A DNA stretch of 64,000 nt, taken from Guillardia theta CCMP2712 (Eukaryota; Cryptophyceae; Pyrenomonadales; Geminigeraceae). Of this stretch, positions 23,628 through 34,364 are shown piece after piece (the first letter of the stretch is position 1; every line of letters starts with the position of its first letter). The stretch covers positions 68,736 through 132,735 of the forward strand of contig NW_005434650.1 in the NCBI RefSeq assembly GCF_000315625.1, read 5' to 3'. A program made the position numbers and the translations under genes. Below the pieces are notes generated by a model, which did no database searches, was not told the origin of the DNA, and was given only the letters and a program-made list of their open reading frames with translations.

Positions 23628-24468
23628 TCACCCCTCAACAGCCGATGACCTCTCTTGGAAGATTCGTTTCACTCTCTCAAGCGCCAGTCCATCTACACTC
23701 ATATCGTTGATCGACACGACTTTGTCATTCTTCAAGATCTGCCACTCCCTGAGCAAGACTGAGGCAAACAAAGCACGCGGGGACCTCGCTGCAGTCTATA
23801 GCGCTTGTCTTGTCAGAAACCTTCTCAACCACAATCTTTCCGATGGCATCATAGGCGAACTTGACTGTTGAAGATACTTGAATCAGTTGCAAAGTCCTCA
23901 GCAGCTCAAGCTTGTCGAACAACTTCATCAGCGCTTCATGCCGATCTTTCGGCGACAGGATGATGTTTGCCTGGATGTGCTCGTTCTGCCTCGCGACAAG
24001 GAGGCTCATGGTCTCTCCGATCGGGTCGCCGCATCGTTCGAGCAACGAGGCTGTCTCCTTCCAAGTGCGGTGAATGCCGTCGACTGCGAGGATCGTATCT
24101 CCTCGGCTCAGAATACGACCGAGACCAGCTGAGCTGAACGTCGAGAGGCTTGCGATCTCCGAAGAGAACGGCTTCAGCATGATCCCAGCACTCAAGGGTC
24201 TCTCGCGATCTTGCCGGTGCTGACCGTTACTCGCCTGTTCGTCCTTATGGTCGGTAGAACTGAGCCTGATCGCCCGCTCCTCTTCCTCCCCGCTGTCGTT
24301 CTCTCTCCCTCTCGTCCACGACCTGGGCTCGCTTTCTAGATCATCCAGGCTGAGCATGTCAGCATCTTCGGCCGGACGTTCAGCACCTACTCGTCTCTTC
24401 TTCCTCTCTTCCTCTCTCCTCCTTCCTCTCCCTCCACCTTCGCCCCCAAGCCATTCTTCCTCCGGCAT
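23628..24468 (-). CDS. PDZ-domain protein, possibly the N-terminus of the Sfi1-like gene
   Basis: The ATG at 24468 starts MPEEEWLGGEGGGRGRRRE, followed by a charged disordered stretch. A PDZ-like domain follows: 'GIMLKPFSSEIASLST', 'RILSRGDTILAVDGIH', then 'ERCGDPIGETMSLLV'. After a short intron a second one appears with 'ILKNDKVVSINDMSV' and 'LALERVKRIFQERSS'. PDZ domains bind C-terminal peptides and assemble signalling or cortical complexes. The second domain runs into a stop at 23628 unless spliced. A further piece ('MIEASIKVVL', about 23478-23510) would complete its last strand and suggests the transcript continues, so this and the Sfi1-like exons may be one gene of about 3.2 kb. Confidence 0.6.
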
Positions 24469-24966
24469 GCCAGGATAATCCTATAGGAGACAAAGATCCG
24501 AGGTGGGGTAGCTACCGTTCTTTTTCATTATCATCACCGGTGCTTGCATCTGATTTTCTCGCGTGAAAAAGTATGGTAGGGTCCCTACCCCCTCTAGCTT
24601 TTAGAGTCAAAGGGGGGGACCCGGACTTCCGTTCGTAACGGCCTGACCCTCATCCCCCTACTCAGGACTGACTAGTGTCAAACTTGAGTGTCGATCACTC
24701 AGTCGGCTTGACTCCGCCGGGCCCCGGACAGTGAGGAGATAGTTTAGTTAATACCTACCCACCCCTACTCTCGTATCCGCTAATTGATGTGAGGGTTGAG
24801 CAAGCAGGCGGGTGTAAAATAATGGAAAGGGGTGTAGGTCTCCAATAACCCCTACATGATAGGCAATTTATGAGTAAAATGGTAGGGTACTCACTGAAGA
24901 GAGAGGGGTCGGAAAAGAATGTGGATGGTGAGGGTGGTCAATTTGCGGGGGTAAGGGGAGGCCGCG
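24469..24966. promoter_or_regulatory. Divergent promoter region dense in GGGTA/TACCC words
   Basis: This gap lies between outward-starting genes at 24468 (minus) and 24967 (plus). It contains 'ggtagctacc' (about 24508), a mirrored 'ggtagggtccctacc' (about 24574-24588), 'cctacccacccctac' (about 24756), 'aacccctacatg' (about 24848) and 'ggtagggtactc' (about 24881). A small palindrome 'ccgttcgtaacgg' lies near 24628. No coding potential is seen. Confidence 0.55.
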
Positions 24967-27116
24967 ATGCGCATAGCGATAGTCCTGGCAGCCATGGTGG
25001 CAGGAGGAGAGGCGTTCACAATGTCTTCCTCCCCACTGCTCTCCTCATCTTCTCTTTCATCTTCTTTGCTGTCCTCATCGTCTTCGTTCCTCTCTCCCTC
25101 CACAAGGACCACTTCTCCGGCCCATCGGGTGCTCGCCCAACGTGGCAGGGCAGATCAGAGCTGGATTAGGAGGAGAAAGGCGACAGGTATCGTGGCAAGT
25201 TTTGTGCCAGACAAGGAGTTTCTTAAAAAGCAAGAATCGGCTCAGGCCGATGCGATGATCCTGAGAGATCCCGTGAAGTTGACAAACACAATCACCAAGG
25301 TTGAGTTGCCCGGCTCACGACTGCGCTTACGATTCCTCGATCAGGAAGAGGTGTCCATCTACAAGAATGGCGCCTGCGTTACCAGCTACAAGACACCTGA
25401 TTATGATGTGCGACGTGAATACCTTCCATCTCCTTCTTGATACTCATCTTGTGCGCCAGGTCTTCTTCGTTCGACCTGATGCTGTTCTTGATGGAAGCAA
25501 ACCGATCTCCGGTGACAAAGAATCGAATCGTTTGATGGCCATATGTTATCACCTCTTGTTCTCCTGTTGTCCTCTTCTCCTGTTCTCTTGTTCTCTTCTC
25601 GTCAAGTGTTCTCTCTCCATGACGTGCAAATGTCTCAGGAGGGGTCCCCATCTGCTTCCCCCAATTCGGACCAGGCGAAATTCAGCAGCATGGATTTGCT
25701 CGGAACATGAAGTGGTGAGACCTGCCTGCTCATCTCCTGGCCTGCCTCTTTCGTTTCCTTCTTTGAGCAGCCGCTCGTCTCCTTGTACTGAGCTCCTCTA
25801 TCGGCTCTGACGGTTACGCCACAGGGTCTGTGTGGATGTGCGGGAGGAAAACGCAGCAGGGAGCCGATCTCTGTACATTCTTTGCTGTAAGGAGGTGCTG
25901 CTGCTGACTAGCTGATGAGCTCCTGGTTGCGGGAGGGAAGTAGAGCCATCTACGAGCTCGTCCCGAACAATGTGAAGCTGACGAGTGGGGTGGACCGTTG
26001 GGTTGACCGCTGGACGCAGGAGACTAGGAAGATGTGGCCGAACTCGTTCAATTGCCGCTATCAGATTGACCTCAACTCTGGAAACCTGAACCTTGAGCTG
26101 CGGGTGCAGAACAAGGTGATGAATGACGACGATGATTGAAATGCTGGTCACCATGATGATGATGGCTCATGACAATGGTGATGGTGATGATGAAATGGAT
26201 CATGGTGGTGGTGGTGACGATGATGAAGAAGTTGTCGATGGTAGTGATGATGACAGTGATGAAGATCTCAATCATGATAGATTGATGAATGGTGTTCCAG
26301 GGTAAAAAAGCCTTCTCGTTCACTGGAGCTCTGCACACTTACTTTGCGGTTGACGATATTGACAAGATCGCGATCCAAGGTGAAGGGAGGAGGAGATGCA
26401 GAGATGTCAGAATTTGATGCCGTCGGCAGGCGGGTTCAAGGGGAAGAAATATCTGGACAAAACTCTGTCGCCTCCTGCAGAGAAGACGGAGACGGGTAGC
26501 GAGTAGAGAGAAACGTTGGGTTTATGTGAGGGGTGTGTTGCGCAGAGGACGAGCTGCGGATTTCTTCATTCACCGAGAGGTAGACAAGAGCTTTCATCTT
26601 GCCTCGGAGGGCCTAGCGTTGAGACTTGTCTTAGGATCTACTCGGATTGTACTGATGATATCCGCCTCAAGGATGGTGACAAGGAAGTCGTCATCAGAAG
26701 CTCTCAAGGGGTTAGCAATCGACCCTTCTGCCCTGCCCTGCCCTGCCCTGATGTAACTCTTTGCAACAGTGGAAGGACATCGCCATTTGGAATCCTTACG
26801 GAGAGGAGAAGATGGGGTGAGAAGAACAGGCGTGGACTTTTGTCGCTCACTTGATGCTTAAGATACAAGAACTTCGTCTGCATTGAGCATGGCGTGATCT
26901 GCGAGCCAGTCGTGCTCAACCCAGGTAGAAGGAGGCAGGGGAGAAGGAGGAGGAGGCGGAGAGGAGCAAGCAAGCCGGGAGGGCTGTGGGGGGAAAGGCA
27001 GCGAGAAGGGAAAGATGACTGAGTTTGATGATGCAGGCGACGTGTGGGTGTCGAGTGTCGATATTCTCCCTTACTTCAATGGACTTCCTGCGTGGATGCA
27101 GAGCATGGACTCGTAA
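24967..27116 (+). CDS. Plastid-targeted glucose-6-phosphate 1-epimerase (aldose epimerase family)
   Basis: The ATG at 24967 gives a signal peptide (MRIAIVLAAMVAGGEA) with Phe just after the likely cleavage site, then a Ser/Arg-rich transit-like stretch. Downstream exons follow the family order: 'VSIYKNGACVTSYKT', 'VFFVRPDAVLDGSKPISG', 'GGVPICFPQFGPGEIQQHG' then 'FARNMKW', 'TRKMWPNSFNCRYQIDL', 'AFSFTGALHTYFAVDDI', 'KGKKYLDKTL', 'REVDKSFH', 'DIRLKDGDKEVVIRS', 'WKDIAIWNPYG' and 'YKNFVCIEHGVICEPV', ending PAWMQSMDS at 27116. The enzyme interconverts alpha and beta glucose 6-phosphate (EC 5.1.3.15). The conserved His and Glu residues of the family are present in the QHGFARN and IEHG.ICEP segments. 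Introns carry gat/atgg microsatellites. The bipartite leader implies import into a secondary plastid. Confidence 0.92.
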
Positions 27117-27270
27117 ACGAGCATGTCTAATGAATGAAGAATAAAAATCTCCCACCGCGCTTCCCAGCGCATCCTATGTTACAAGAATACCCTCTTCACC
27201 TCCCTCCCTTGCTCACACCCTCCCAGTCGTCCCTCCTCTCTCCTCCCTAGAAAACACCCGTTGCCTTACT

Positions 27271-29170
27271 CTAGCAGCTCTGCTGGTAGAAGAGGATGTA
27301 GACGTAAGGGCTAACGAGGATCGGCTTCAGAGGGCTCGGGAGCTTCTGCACCCTCACGTCGTCGAACCTGCAAGGTCCTGTCAGAACCTTGTCACCTCCT
27401 CTTCTCTCGCCTCCTTCAATCCTTTCCTTGTTCCAGCTTTCCTTCCATCTCTCCGTGTTCCCCCATACCGCTCCTCTCCTGCTGTTCTCGCTCCTCCCTC
27501 TTTGTTTACCTGCGGAAGACGCCGTCGGGATGTACAGCACAGGCAACGTAGTGCCCTGAGCTCTCCTCAGCTCCAAGATGCTCCGTCCATGCGAGGAGGT
27601 GAAAGATCGCAGCACTACCGTCCTGCCTGCGGACTTGGAGGGTTCGAGGAAAGGAAATGTCGTCGTTACGCTTGTACCTCCTCCTGCCCTTTGTCACCGC
27701 CCCACGTGCGAGAAGGAGCATCTTACCCGCCACGGAATCCAAACCGCTCCAGGTGAAGCACGAGGACCGAAGGGAAGGAAGCTACGTGCAGCCTCTTCGA
27801 TGCATTCCTCGCCTTGCATCGCTCGCACGTCCATGGCAGCCCAGTCTCCTCCGTCTCCAGCAGCTGCATGCATTCCTCAAGAGTGATCTGTACGCGGGTC
27901 AGCAGCCCAAGGGATATCGGCAGAAGGAACACCTGGTTCGTCCTGGAGATCCTGGGGGGAGGAAGGGGCAGAGACAAGGAGAAGAAAGTTTCATGCTTCT
28001 GCAAGGGGGTCACTCCTCCCTCTCCCTCCCAACGGCTGGTGCACCTTAGTGGAAAACCCACATGACATGCATCGAACTTCGCTCGTGTACCTCCCCCCCA
28101 TGTGCTTGCTCACTACCGAGTGAATCTGCGTCAGGCTTTCCTCCTCTCGCGGCGACTTGTCCGGCGACGAAGCTTGCTCGTGCGTCACGTCAACCCATTC
28201 CTCATGTGCGGCCTCCGCCTGCGCTTCCAACGAAGGTCTGAGAGGATGGTGTCTGCCTCCTTCCTCCCCATGCAGAAGGCCGTTGGTGTCCTGGTGCAGC
28301 ACGTCCAAGAGGATGCACAGGCACTCGTGCGCGTCCTGCAAGATCGTTATGTCCAGCAGGCCACCAGCATCAACCGACCTGCTGCTTGTGGTTGAACAGG
28401 ACAGCGCTGCGCTTGTCGCTCTTCAGCACCTTGAGGAGGGTCCCGGGCTCGAGGAAGTCGCGCCGGCTGCCGCTCCAGACATGGCCAAGAAGCACCTTGA
28501 AGGAGGCCACCAGCTCTTGATTGTCCGACGCACTTCCCTGTCCACCTTCGTCTTCTTGTGCTCGCTCAGGCTGCTCGAGGTTGAAGAGCATATCCTCCAC
28601 GAAGGGAAGCACGTGAGCGAGACACTGCACGACAGCGTTGAGGAAGCAGGTGTTGCCCAGGTTCTTCAGCCCCACGGCCCCTCCCTGCGGGGACAGCAGA
28701 TAGTCTGACAAGGGCGACGAGGCTTCGGTCGTGTACGTCTCGAGCTCGACCATGCTCCTCCTCGGTTCTGCCACCTTCACGAGCGAGTTAGGAGAGGTGA
28801 TCTTGATCCAGGAAGAGTGCATGCTCTCTGTCGCCTCTGAAAGGGAGTCAGTGAGCGGCTTTGTCCACAGCTTCACATCCTCCATGATGTTTGAGTCGGT
28901 CAAGTTTTTCAGCAGGGGGTCGAGATGCTTGCCCGGACTGTTATCATTCTCCTTGGAGGATGGGGAGGAGGAGGATGGAGGAGTTCCGATCGAGATGTTC
29001 AAGAAGGGGATGGAGCTTTCCTTGGCTATGCTGATGGAGCTTTCCTTGGCTATGCTGTTCTTTTCATGCCTGCAGACAATCTCAAAGGATTCTTCGGACG
29101 TGTGACTTGATATCTTGATAGGGAAATGATTGGCATGTCCACCGAAGAAGTTCACGTTGACGTTGGACAT
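27271..29170 (-). CDS. Ubiquitin-specific protease (USP family cysteine protease)
   Basis: The first ATG in frame is at 29170 (MSNVNVNFFGGHANHF). After about 165 disordered residues comes the Cys box 'GLKNLGNTCFLNAVVQCL', then a helical stretch, 'ILQDAHECLCILLDVLHQD' (the QDAHE box), a zinc-ribbon pair 'CMSCGFS' and 'CERCKARN', 'LVLHLERFGF', the His box 'SSGHYVACAVHPDGVF' and the Asp-containing 'FDDVRVQKL', ending 'YVYILFYQQSC' at 27271. The catalytic Cys, His and Asp are all in place, so it should be active in removing ubiquitin from substrates. Introns are short, for example the 28020-28080 region. A small internal repeat 'SIAKESS' occurs twice near the N-terminus. The gene is convergent with the epimerase gene, 154 bases apart. 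Confidence 0.95.
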
Positions 29171-29855
29171 GAGTGCAGCTCTAACTCCATAGACTGCTTC
29201 GTCCAATAACTCCGTCTACTGTCAACCCTTCATGTCCCGCGATCTGAAGGAAGCAAGCATCAGCATTTGTTCACAAGCGCACAAAGCTCACAGGTTGATG
29301 CGCTCCTCCTTCCCTTCCCTCCCTCCCTCTCTGCTCCCTCTGCTCTCCCTCCCTCCTCCCCTGCTTCCCGCAACTGCATGGCCAAGGGACATCGGCGTCA
29401 CGGCCTCCGGGCCCGGGCCAAGGCCCGGTCACTACAGTGCACCGACCGCAAGTTCCGGGCCCGCCGGGGGCCTACTACGAAAACTTACTTTACGCGGCAA
29501 TCCGACTCTCACGGAGCACCGAGTGACCGAACACGAGCGGTTTGAAATCTCATGCGAACCGATGGGGTTGAAAGAGCCAACAAACTTTTTGAGACGGTCA
29601 ACTTCCCCCTGCGCCAGCCCCTGCGCGCCACCCTACCCCTGCCCGAGAATCTGAACGGGTAGGGTGCATGTGGGGTACTCCCGGAAAAAAAAATAGCCAT
29701 CGGGAATAGAAACGAAAAAATTGGTAATGGAAACACCGAAAAGATGTGATTTCAATCTTTGACTTGGATGTCGTGACAGTTTTTACTACAGGCAACAGGG
29801 GACACAAGCCCTTTGATCTGCACTCTCAAGCGGTTGCTACCAAACTCTGTGAGCT
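29171..29855. other. Intergenic region with GC-rich palindromic block and GGGTA words
   Basis: A pyrimidine tract covers about 29305-29365. A GC-rich segment at about 29394-29475 contains 'gggcccgggcc' and 'gggcccgccggggg'. At about 29628-29682 there are 'accctacccctgccc' and 'gggtagggtgcatgtggggtactccc'. No gene was recognised. Confidence 0.45.
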
Positions 29856-30185
29856 ATGGGAGAGATTCTCGGACACACTGGAGCAGAAATCAGCGCAGAC
29901 ATCTCATCCCTTGCTGCGAATACAACATCTCCTTCCAATCTCGTCACCTTAGAACATGAAACAGCCAGCCGAAGCAATCCCGCGGTTATGAACTGGAACG
30001 CTACAACTGCATCTGAGCTGGGTATATCCGAGCATCAGTGGAACAAGCTATCAGTATGGAAGCAACGCGCTTTAACAAGTTTAGGCAGCTCGATACAATA
30101 CATTCACGACCAGCAAAGAAGCGCGGGAGGAAGTCTCGATGGCATGGCGCTAGAATGTGCAAGAGGGTGGACGACGGATGAATGA
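29856..30185 (+). CDS. Hypothetical 109-residue protein
   Basis: An ATG-initiated open frame of 110 codons encodes MGEILGHTGAEISADISS and, later, 'TASELGISEHQWNKLSVW'. I recognise no family, signal peptide or membrane segment. Composition is protein-like rather than repeat-derived, but no splice or homology support is visible, so it may be chance or part of a larger transcript starting further left (about 29746). Confidence 0.25.
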   Translation: MGEILGHTGAEISADISSLAANTTSPSNLVTLEHETASRSNPAVMNWNATTASELGISEHQWNKLSVWKQRALTSLGSSIQYIHDQQRSAGGSLDGMALECARGWTTDE

Positions 30186-31232
30186 AACATATTATTGTTG
30201 ATTCGATCGATTCATGTCATTTTTACAACAAAGCATCGCTCGATGTGATGGGCGTAGTGCTTCATGCTTTATCTGCTACAAATTAAAAGTTTATGTCATC
30301 CTCGTCCGAGCCATCAACTTGTAGATGTCCTGAAGACCCTGCAATGTCGGTAGTCGATCCCATGATGAACAAACTCAAGCAAACCACCGTGCATCATATC
30401 ATCCAGCGTTGACCTGGTCTCATGATCAATAGATTCAGCATGTATCTGTTTGGAAGATAAGGCGGACAGCAGTCATCATCTCATGCTCTTTCACCCAAGA
30501 CATGTAACCAGATGGGTCAGGCTCGTCTCACTGGCAGCATTGACCCTGTCACCTGCCCACTATAGTTTCAGTGTCGCTACGTGAACTGCAGTATAGACCT
30601 CTATACAGCGAATGCTCAAGGAGAAGGACAGACCACCTTAGTGTGCAGTCGTTGACGATCCTTTTATCATAGTATAGTCGAGGGGAACTACCAGGGGTGG
30701 TGAGACTCCTCACGCACGAGCCTGTCACAGCGAGCACCCCTTGTGCGTCCGCTTAGATCTGCCTTCGTGGCTGTCAGAGAAGACCATCGCTTCTCTCGCT
30801 GCGCATAAGTCTCTCTCAGAGTCTGTCCGACGTGGCGGCCGCCACACGCGACAGCCTGTCAGGGTCTAGCAGTGAAGCTCACACTTGGCGGGGCCTTACT
30901 GACTCTCCCGGCCACCACCCCGCGGCCAGCCTCGGATACCGTGATCCGATCATCGAATAAGTCGGCTCACGAGTCACCGAGTGGCCCGGCGAATCGGGCG
31001 CACCGTCACTGCAGCAGTGCGCATTAGCAAAGTATCTCCATGGATACACGTGGGAGAGTCCGAGAGAGGGCTCACTTTTCTAGCAGCAGGTCTCCGGGCG
31101 TAAAGGAGGGGGAGAAGGAGCGGTGGGGAATGAGAGCGGTCAAGATCTGAAGTACTAGAGTACCTGCTCCCCTCCTCGAGGTTGTGGTTAGGTTGCCGAT
31201 CCTCCGGCTGCTCGTGCCGTAACGTGTTGCCC
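30186..31232. other. About 1 kb gap with a GC-rich patch
   Basis: The left part is AT-richer and shows no signal. A CG-rich segment at about 30830-30985 contains 'gtggcggccgccac', a 14-base perfect palindrome, and 'ccaccccgcggcc'. No coding potential was recognised on either strand. Confidence 0.4.
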
Positions 31233-32556
31233 ATGTCAGGTCCGATGTCCCTTGCCTCCGACGCGGTGACGAGCGAGGACACGTCCTGCGTGAACTGCAG
31301 GAAGAACCTGATCCTGCTCAACAAATGCAACTTTGTGATCGAGCTCCTCGAGGCGACCATCCAGAAGAAAGAAGAGGAGCTCAGAGACGCTGTTGCTGAA
31401 GCGAGGGCTGCAGCCGATGTCTCTGCGAGGGAGACCCTCGGTCAGGAGTTGTGCACCAAAATCCAAGAGGAATGTCAGGATCCATGGCACTCAGCGAAAG
31501 AAGCCTTGCGCTCCTGCACCGGCATCATCCAGCGCTTTCAAGAGGAATTTGTTCTGATCCGAAAGTGCATGGACAATCTTGCGATCAAGGTGGAGACACT
31601 GGAAGAGGCTGTGCACGACCTCAACAAACACAGCAAGGAACATGGGCAGATGCCTAGCGGCAGGCTTGTTCAAGAGTTCACCATGGAGATGGATAGCCCT
31701 TCAAACTTGCGGGGCGAGGTTCTCGAGGCTGAATCAGCCACTTCACAGGCTCTGGGTCGGCAAGTGGAAGGGAAAAGAGACTCAATGGTCTGTTGAACAA
31801 CTGCATTCATGCTGAATTTGATTTCTTGCTATCTGAATTCATACTAGGCATCCTTGTGGATTTCTCTGCAACAAAGAGACCAGGACGTCGTGATGCTGAA
31901 CCGTATGCTCAGACGGCTTGATGAAGTTGCCTGCAGTGAGTCGACCCATTTTTGATGACATGAATTCACTCGCTCCTTGTAACAGGAGACAAAAAGTCTT
32001 ACAATTCACTAGCGAGACAGCAGAGGGCAGTCACTCACAATCAGCAAGTCTTGCGTCGGAAGCTATTAGTTTTGCGGGTGATCAAATTTTCCTTTGTTTT
32101 TCACATGTCGATTGTGGTCATGCATTTGCGCAGGTCCTGTCGACTATGGCTACCAGCGCATTCAGATCTAGATACCACAAGGCTCTTAGAAACTTTGATC
32201 GTGATTCTTGTGGCAAACACCATTATTCAGCATCTAACTATGATTCCAGGATTTATCTCATCGCAGCAAACCAGGCAACTTTTGAAGTCGTCACTGGGGG
32301 TAATTTCAGCTCAAGGGAGGGCTTTGACTGAGTACACATTTCTACAGTTGTGGTTTCGAGCGACTGTTTGGCTGAACTTTGGGCTTCCACGATCGAAACC
32401 GGTGAACCTTGCACTGTATCACCGTTTCGAAAGGTCATGAGTCCTGAACAACAGAATGACGAAACTCAAGAGCCATGGTGGTTACAAGCCAGCGAATCGG
32501 CTAGAACACCCGTCAGGAAGGCACTAGAATTGTTGGCGAACGAGAATGTGCCATGA
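31233..32556 (+). CDS. Unknown coiled-coil protein
   Basis: The ATG at 31233 gives MSGPMSLASDAVTSEDTS, then 'CVNCRKNLILLNKCNFV' and a long heptad-rich helix ('ELLEATIQKKEEELRDAV', 'VETLEEAVHDLNKHSKEH'). Further exons are joined by clear GT-AG sites: 'SLQQRDQDVVMLNRML', then 'RRQKVLQFTSETAEG' after donor gcctgca/gtgagt and acceptor taacag, and a last exon ending 'RKALELLANENVP' at 32556. The single CxxC near the N-terminus is not enough to call a zinc finger. A structural or trafficking role is plausible for a coiled coil, but nothing specific can be said. It is convergent with the next gene, 125 bases apart. Confidence 0.6.
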
Positions 32557-32681
32557 CACAACATTCAACCCCATGAAAGCATCCTAACATCTCATTTAAT
32601 AGCGAGTACAGACAGTAACATGATAAAAACTGAAAAGTCATATGCCAAGCTGCAGCTTCTCATAGCTCATTTTTGGATCCT

Positions 32682-33481
32682 TCATCCACCTGCCGACCCA
32701 CGCAAATCATATTGAGACTGCCTAACAACCTCACTCACGGGTTTTGTAGTTTCAGTCGTTGCGGTTTTGTTCTCATCGGACTGGGGAACGGCACACCAGT
32801 TGAATCCCTGTACACAGATATCGTAGACGATCGGGCCGGTGCTGGTTTCAAAAGTCAGCATGATAACACCTATCATCAAATAATTGACATACTCGCAGGT
32901 CTTCGTTTGCTTTTCTTGATCGATGTAGCAAGACTTTGGTGCACGATCGACCAGATATTCTTCGTACTCGTTGTAAATGTCCGAGCATGCATTCACTGCA
33001 ATTCTTGTAACCCATCCTCCCTTGGCGCGCAGAGTTTGCGAGCCACGCGACCATTTCTTGGTAGGATTCGAATTCTCATCGAGAACAAGACCATACTCAT
33101 TCATGTTATGGCTGCAAACCTGCCAACGAACTTCTTCAGATATCGCATGGAATTCCGTTTGATCACTCACATTTTCAAGTATCTCGACAATCTCAACTTC
33201 CCGAAGCTTTCTTTTTAGATTTGTTTCATCTCTGTTGATTGCATATGCCATGTCCATCACGATTCCTTGGCAAATTCCACACTTGAGCTCCCTCAAGGAA
33301 TTGGCATCTGCAGTAATAGTGAACCGCAGTTAATTGATTCCACCCCTTGGATACCTGAGAGATCCGGCAAAGCCTGTTCCTGCTCGGAATCAAGCACTGA
33401 TCCCTCCTTGAGCTCCTTCTTTGCTGCCAGTGCGATACACAAAGAGGCAACTAGCAAGCAAATCCGCGTGCAATCCTTCAT
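32682..33481 (-). CDS. Secreted or ER-lumenal canopy/saposin-like protein
   Basis: The ATG at 33481 encodes a signal peptide (MKDCTRICLLVASLCIALAA). A short intron (donor near 33359 at ctcag/gtatcc, acceptor ttactgcag) joins '..LPDLS' to 'DANSLRELKCGICQGIV', and one long exon runs to the stop at 32682. The Cys pattern (CGICQ, WQVCSHNM, NACSDIYNEYEEYL, CYIDQ, KTCEYV) and the helix ending in EYEEYL resemble canopy-type (DUF3456) saposin-like proteins, which act as ER co-chaperones for membrane receptors. No KDEL-type retrieval signal is seen at the C-terminus, which is Gly/Ser-rich. The signal peptide and gene structure are well supported; the family call is tentative. Confidence 0.7.
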
Positions 33482-34364
33482 CGTCGTTTAAGATTCTCAA
33501 CCTAGAAACATCTCGTCCTCAGGATTCGACAGAGGTATTACAACACAATGCAGTGATGCGGATATGTTTCTCTATCCGTCCCAAAGCCTCAATCAGGGAA
33601 GATAGAGGAAGTAAGAGCAAGAAGCGAAGAGCAATAATTTGCCGGGTCAGAAATTAGAGCTTGCGAGCCGTTCACAACTCGACACAAAAGTTGCTAAGGG
33701 AAAGTGGAAAGAATGTGTAGAAGTATGTGGAGGTGATGTGAGCTTGTTTCAAGTGGCAGGATGTACAGATGTGCTCGTTATCCTTGTTGCTCCTCGACAA
33801 AGAAATCATGGCGCATGTTTCCGAAGCCCCTGGGGTAGCAGAAACACACGTTACACAGAGTAACCGTTCAGGGATGCCGTTCTAGAACACTGCATGACAG
33901 CGCGGGCCCGCCGACCGGGCCGATGCCCCCCGGGTGTCCGTGCACTCACAGTGAAGAAGTTTAGTCAACATTGCACGGATCTAGAGATCAAGCGGCGCAG
34001 AGTCATGCATCGAGTTGAGGCGATCGCGCGGCAGATGCAGCCGAAGCCATGGCAGAAGATCGTAGATGAGGTTGGATCCCCAGTGATGGATGTGGACTCA
34101 TCTCATAATGACCCACAAAGATCTGATGAACCTCCTCTTGTCTTCGTTAACTGATCGTTTCTCCTCCTTGTGCCGCTCCGCTAATTTCTAGTCGGATCAG
34201 AGGATGGATCTGCTTTCCTCACTTGTGATTGTTCCCTGTCCTCCCTCTCTCCCCCCTTTACACACTGATCAGTACGACAACTTTTTTGATTCAGTATCTT
34301 GTTCTTCATGCAGCATCCACGATAATTTCCCCCTGCCCTTTCCTTGAAGTAATCAAAATATTAG
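33482..34364. other. Gap containing a possible small gene or 5' exons of the cysteine synthase gene
   Basis: An ATG frame at 33894-34154 (MTARARRPGRCPPGVRAL, later 'DLEIKRRRVMHRVEAIAR') looks partly protein-like and precedes the rhodanese exon by about 210 bases. It could supply a targeting N-terminus or be separate. Its first part lies in a CG-rich block (about 33897-33945). Nothing else was recognised. Confidence 0.35.
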
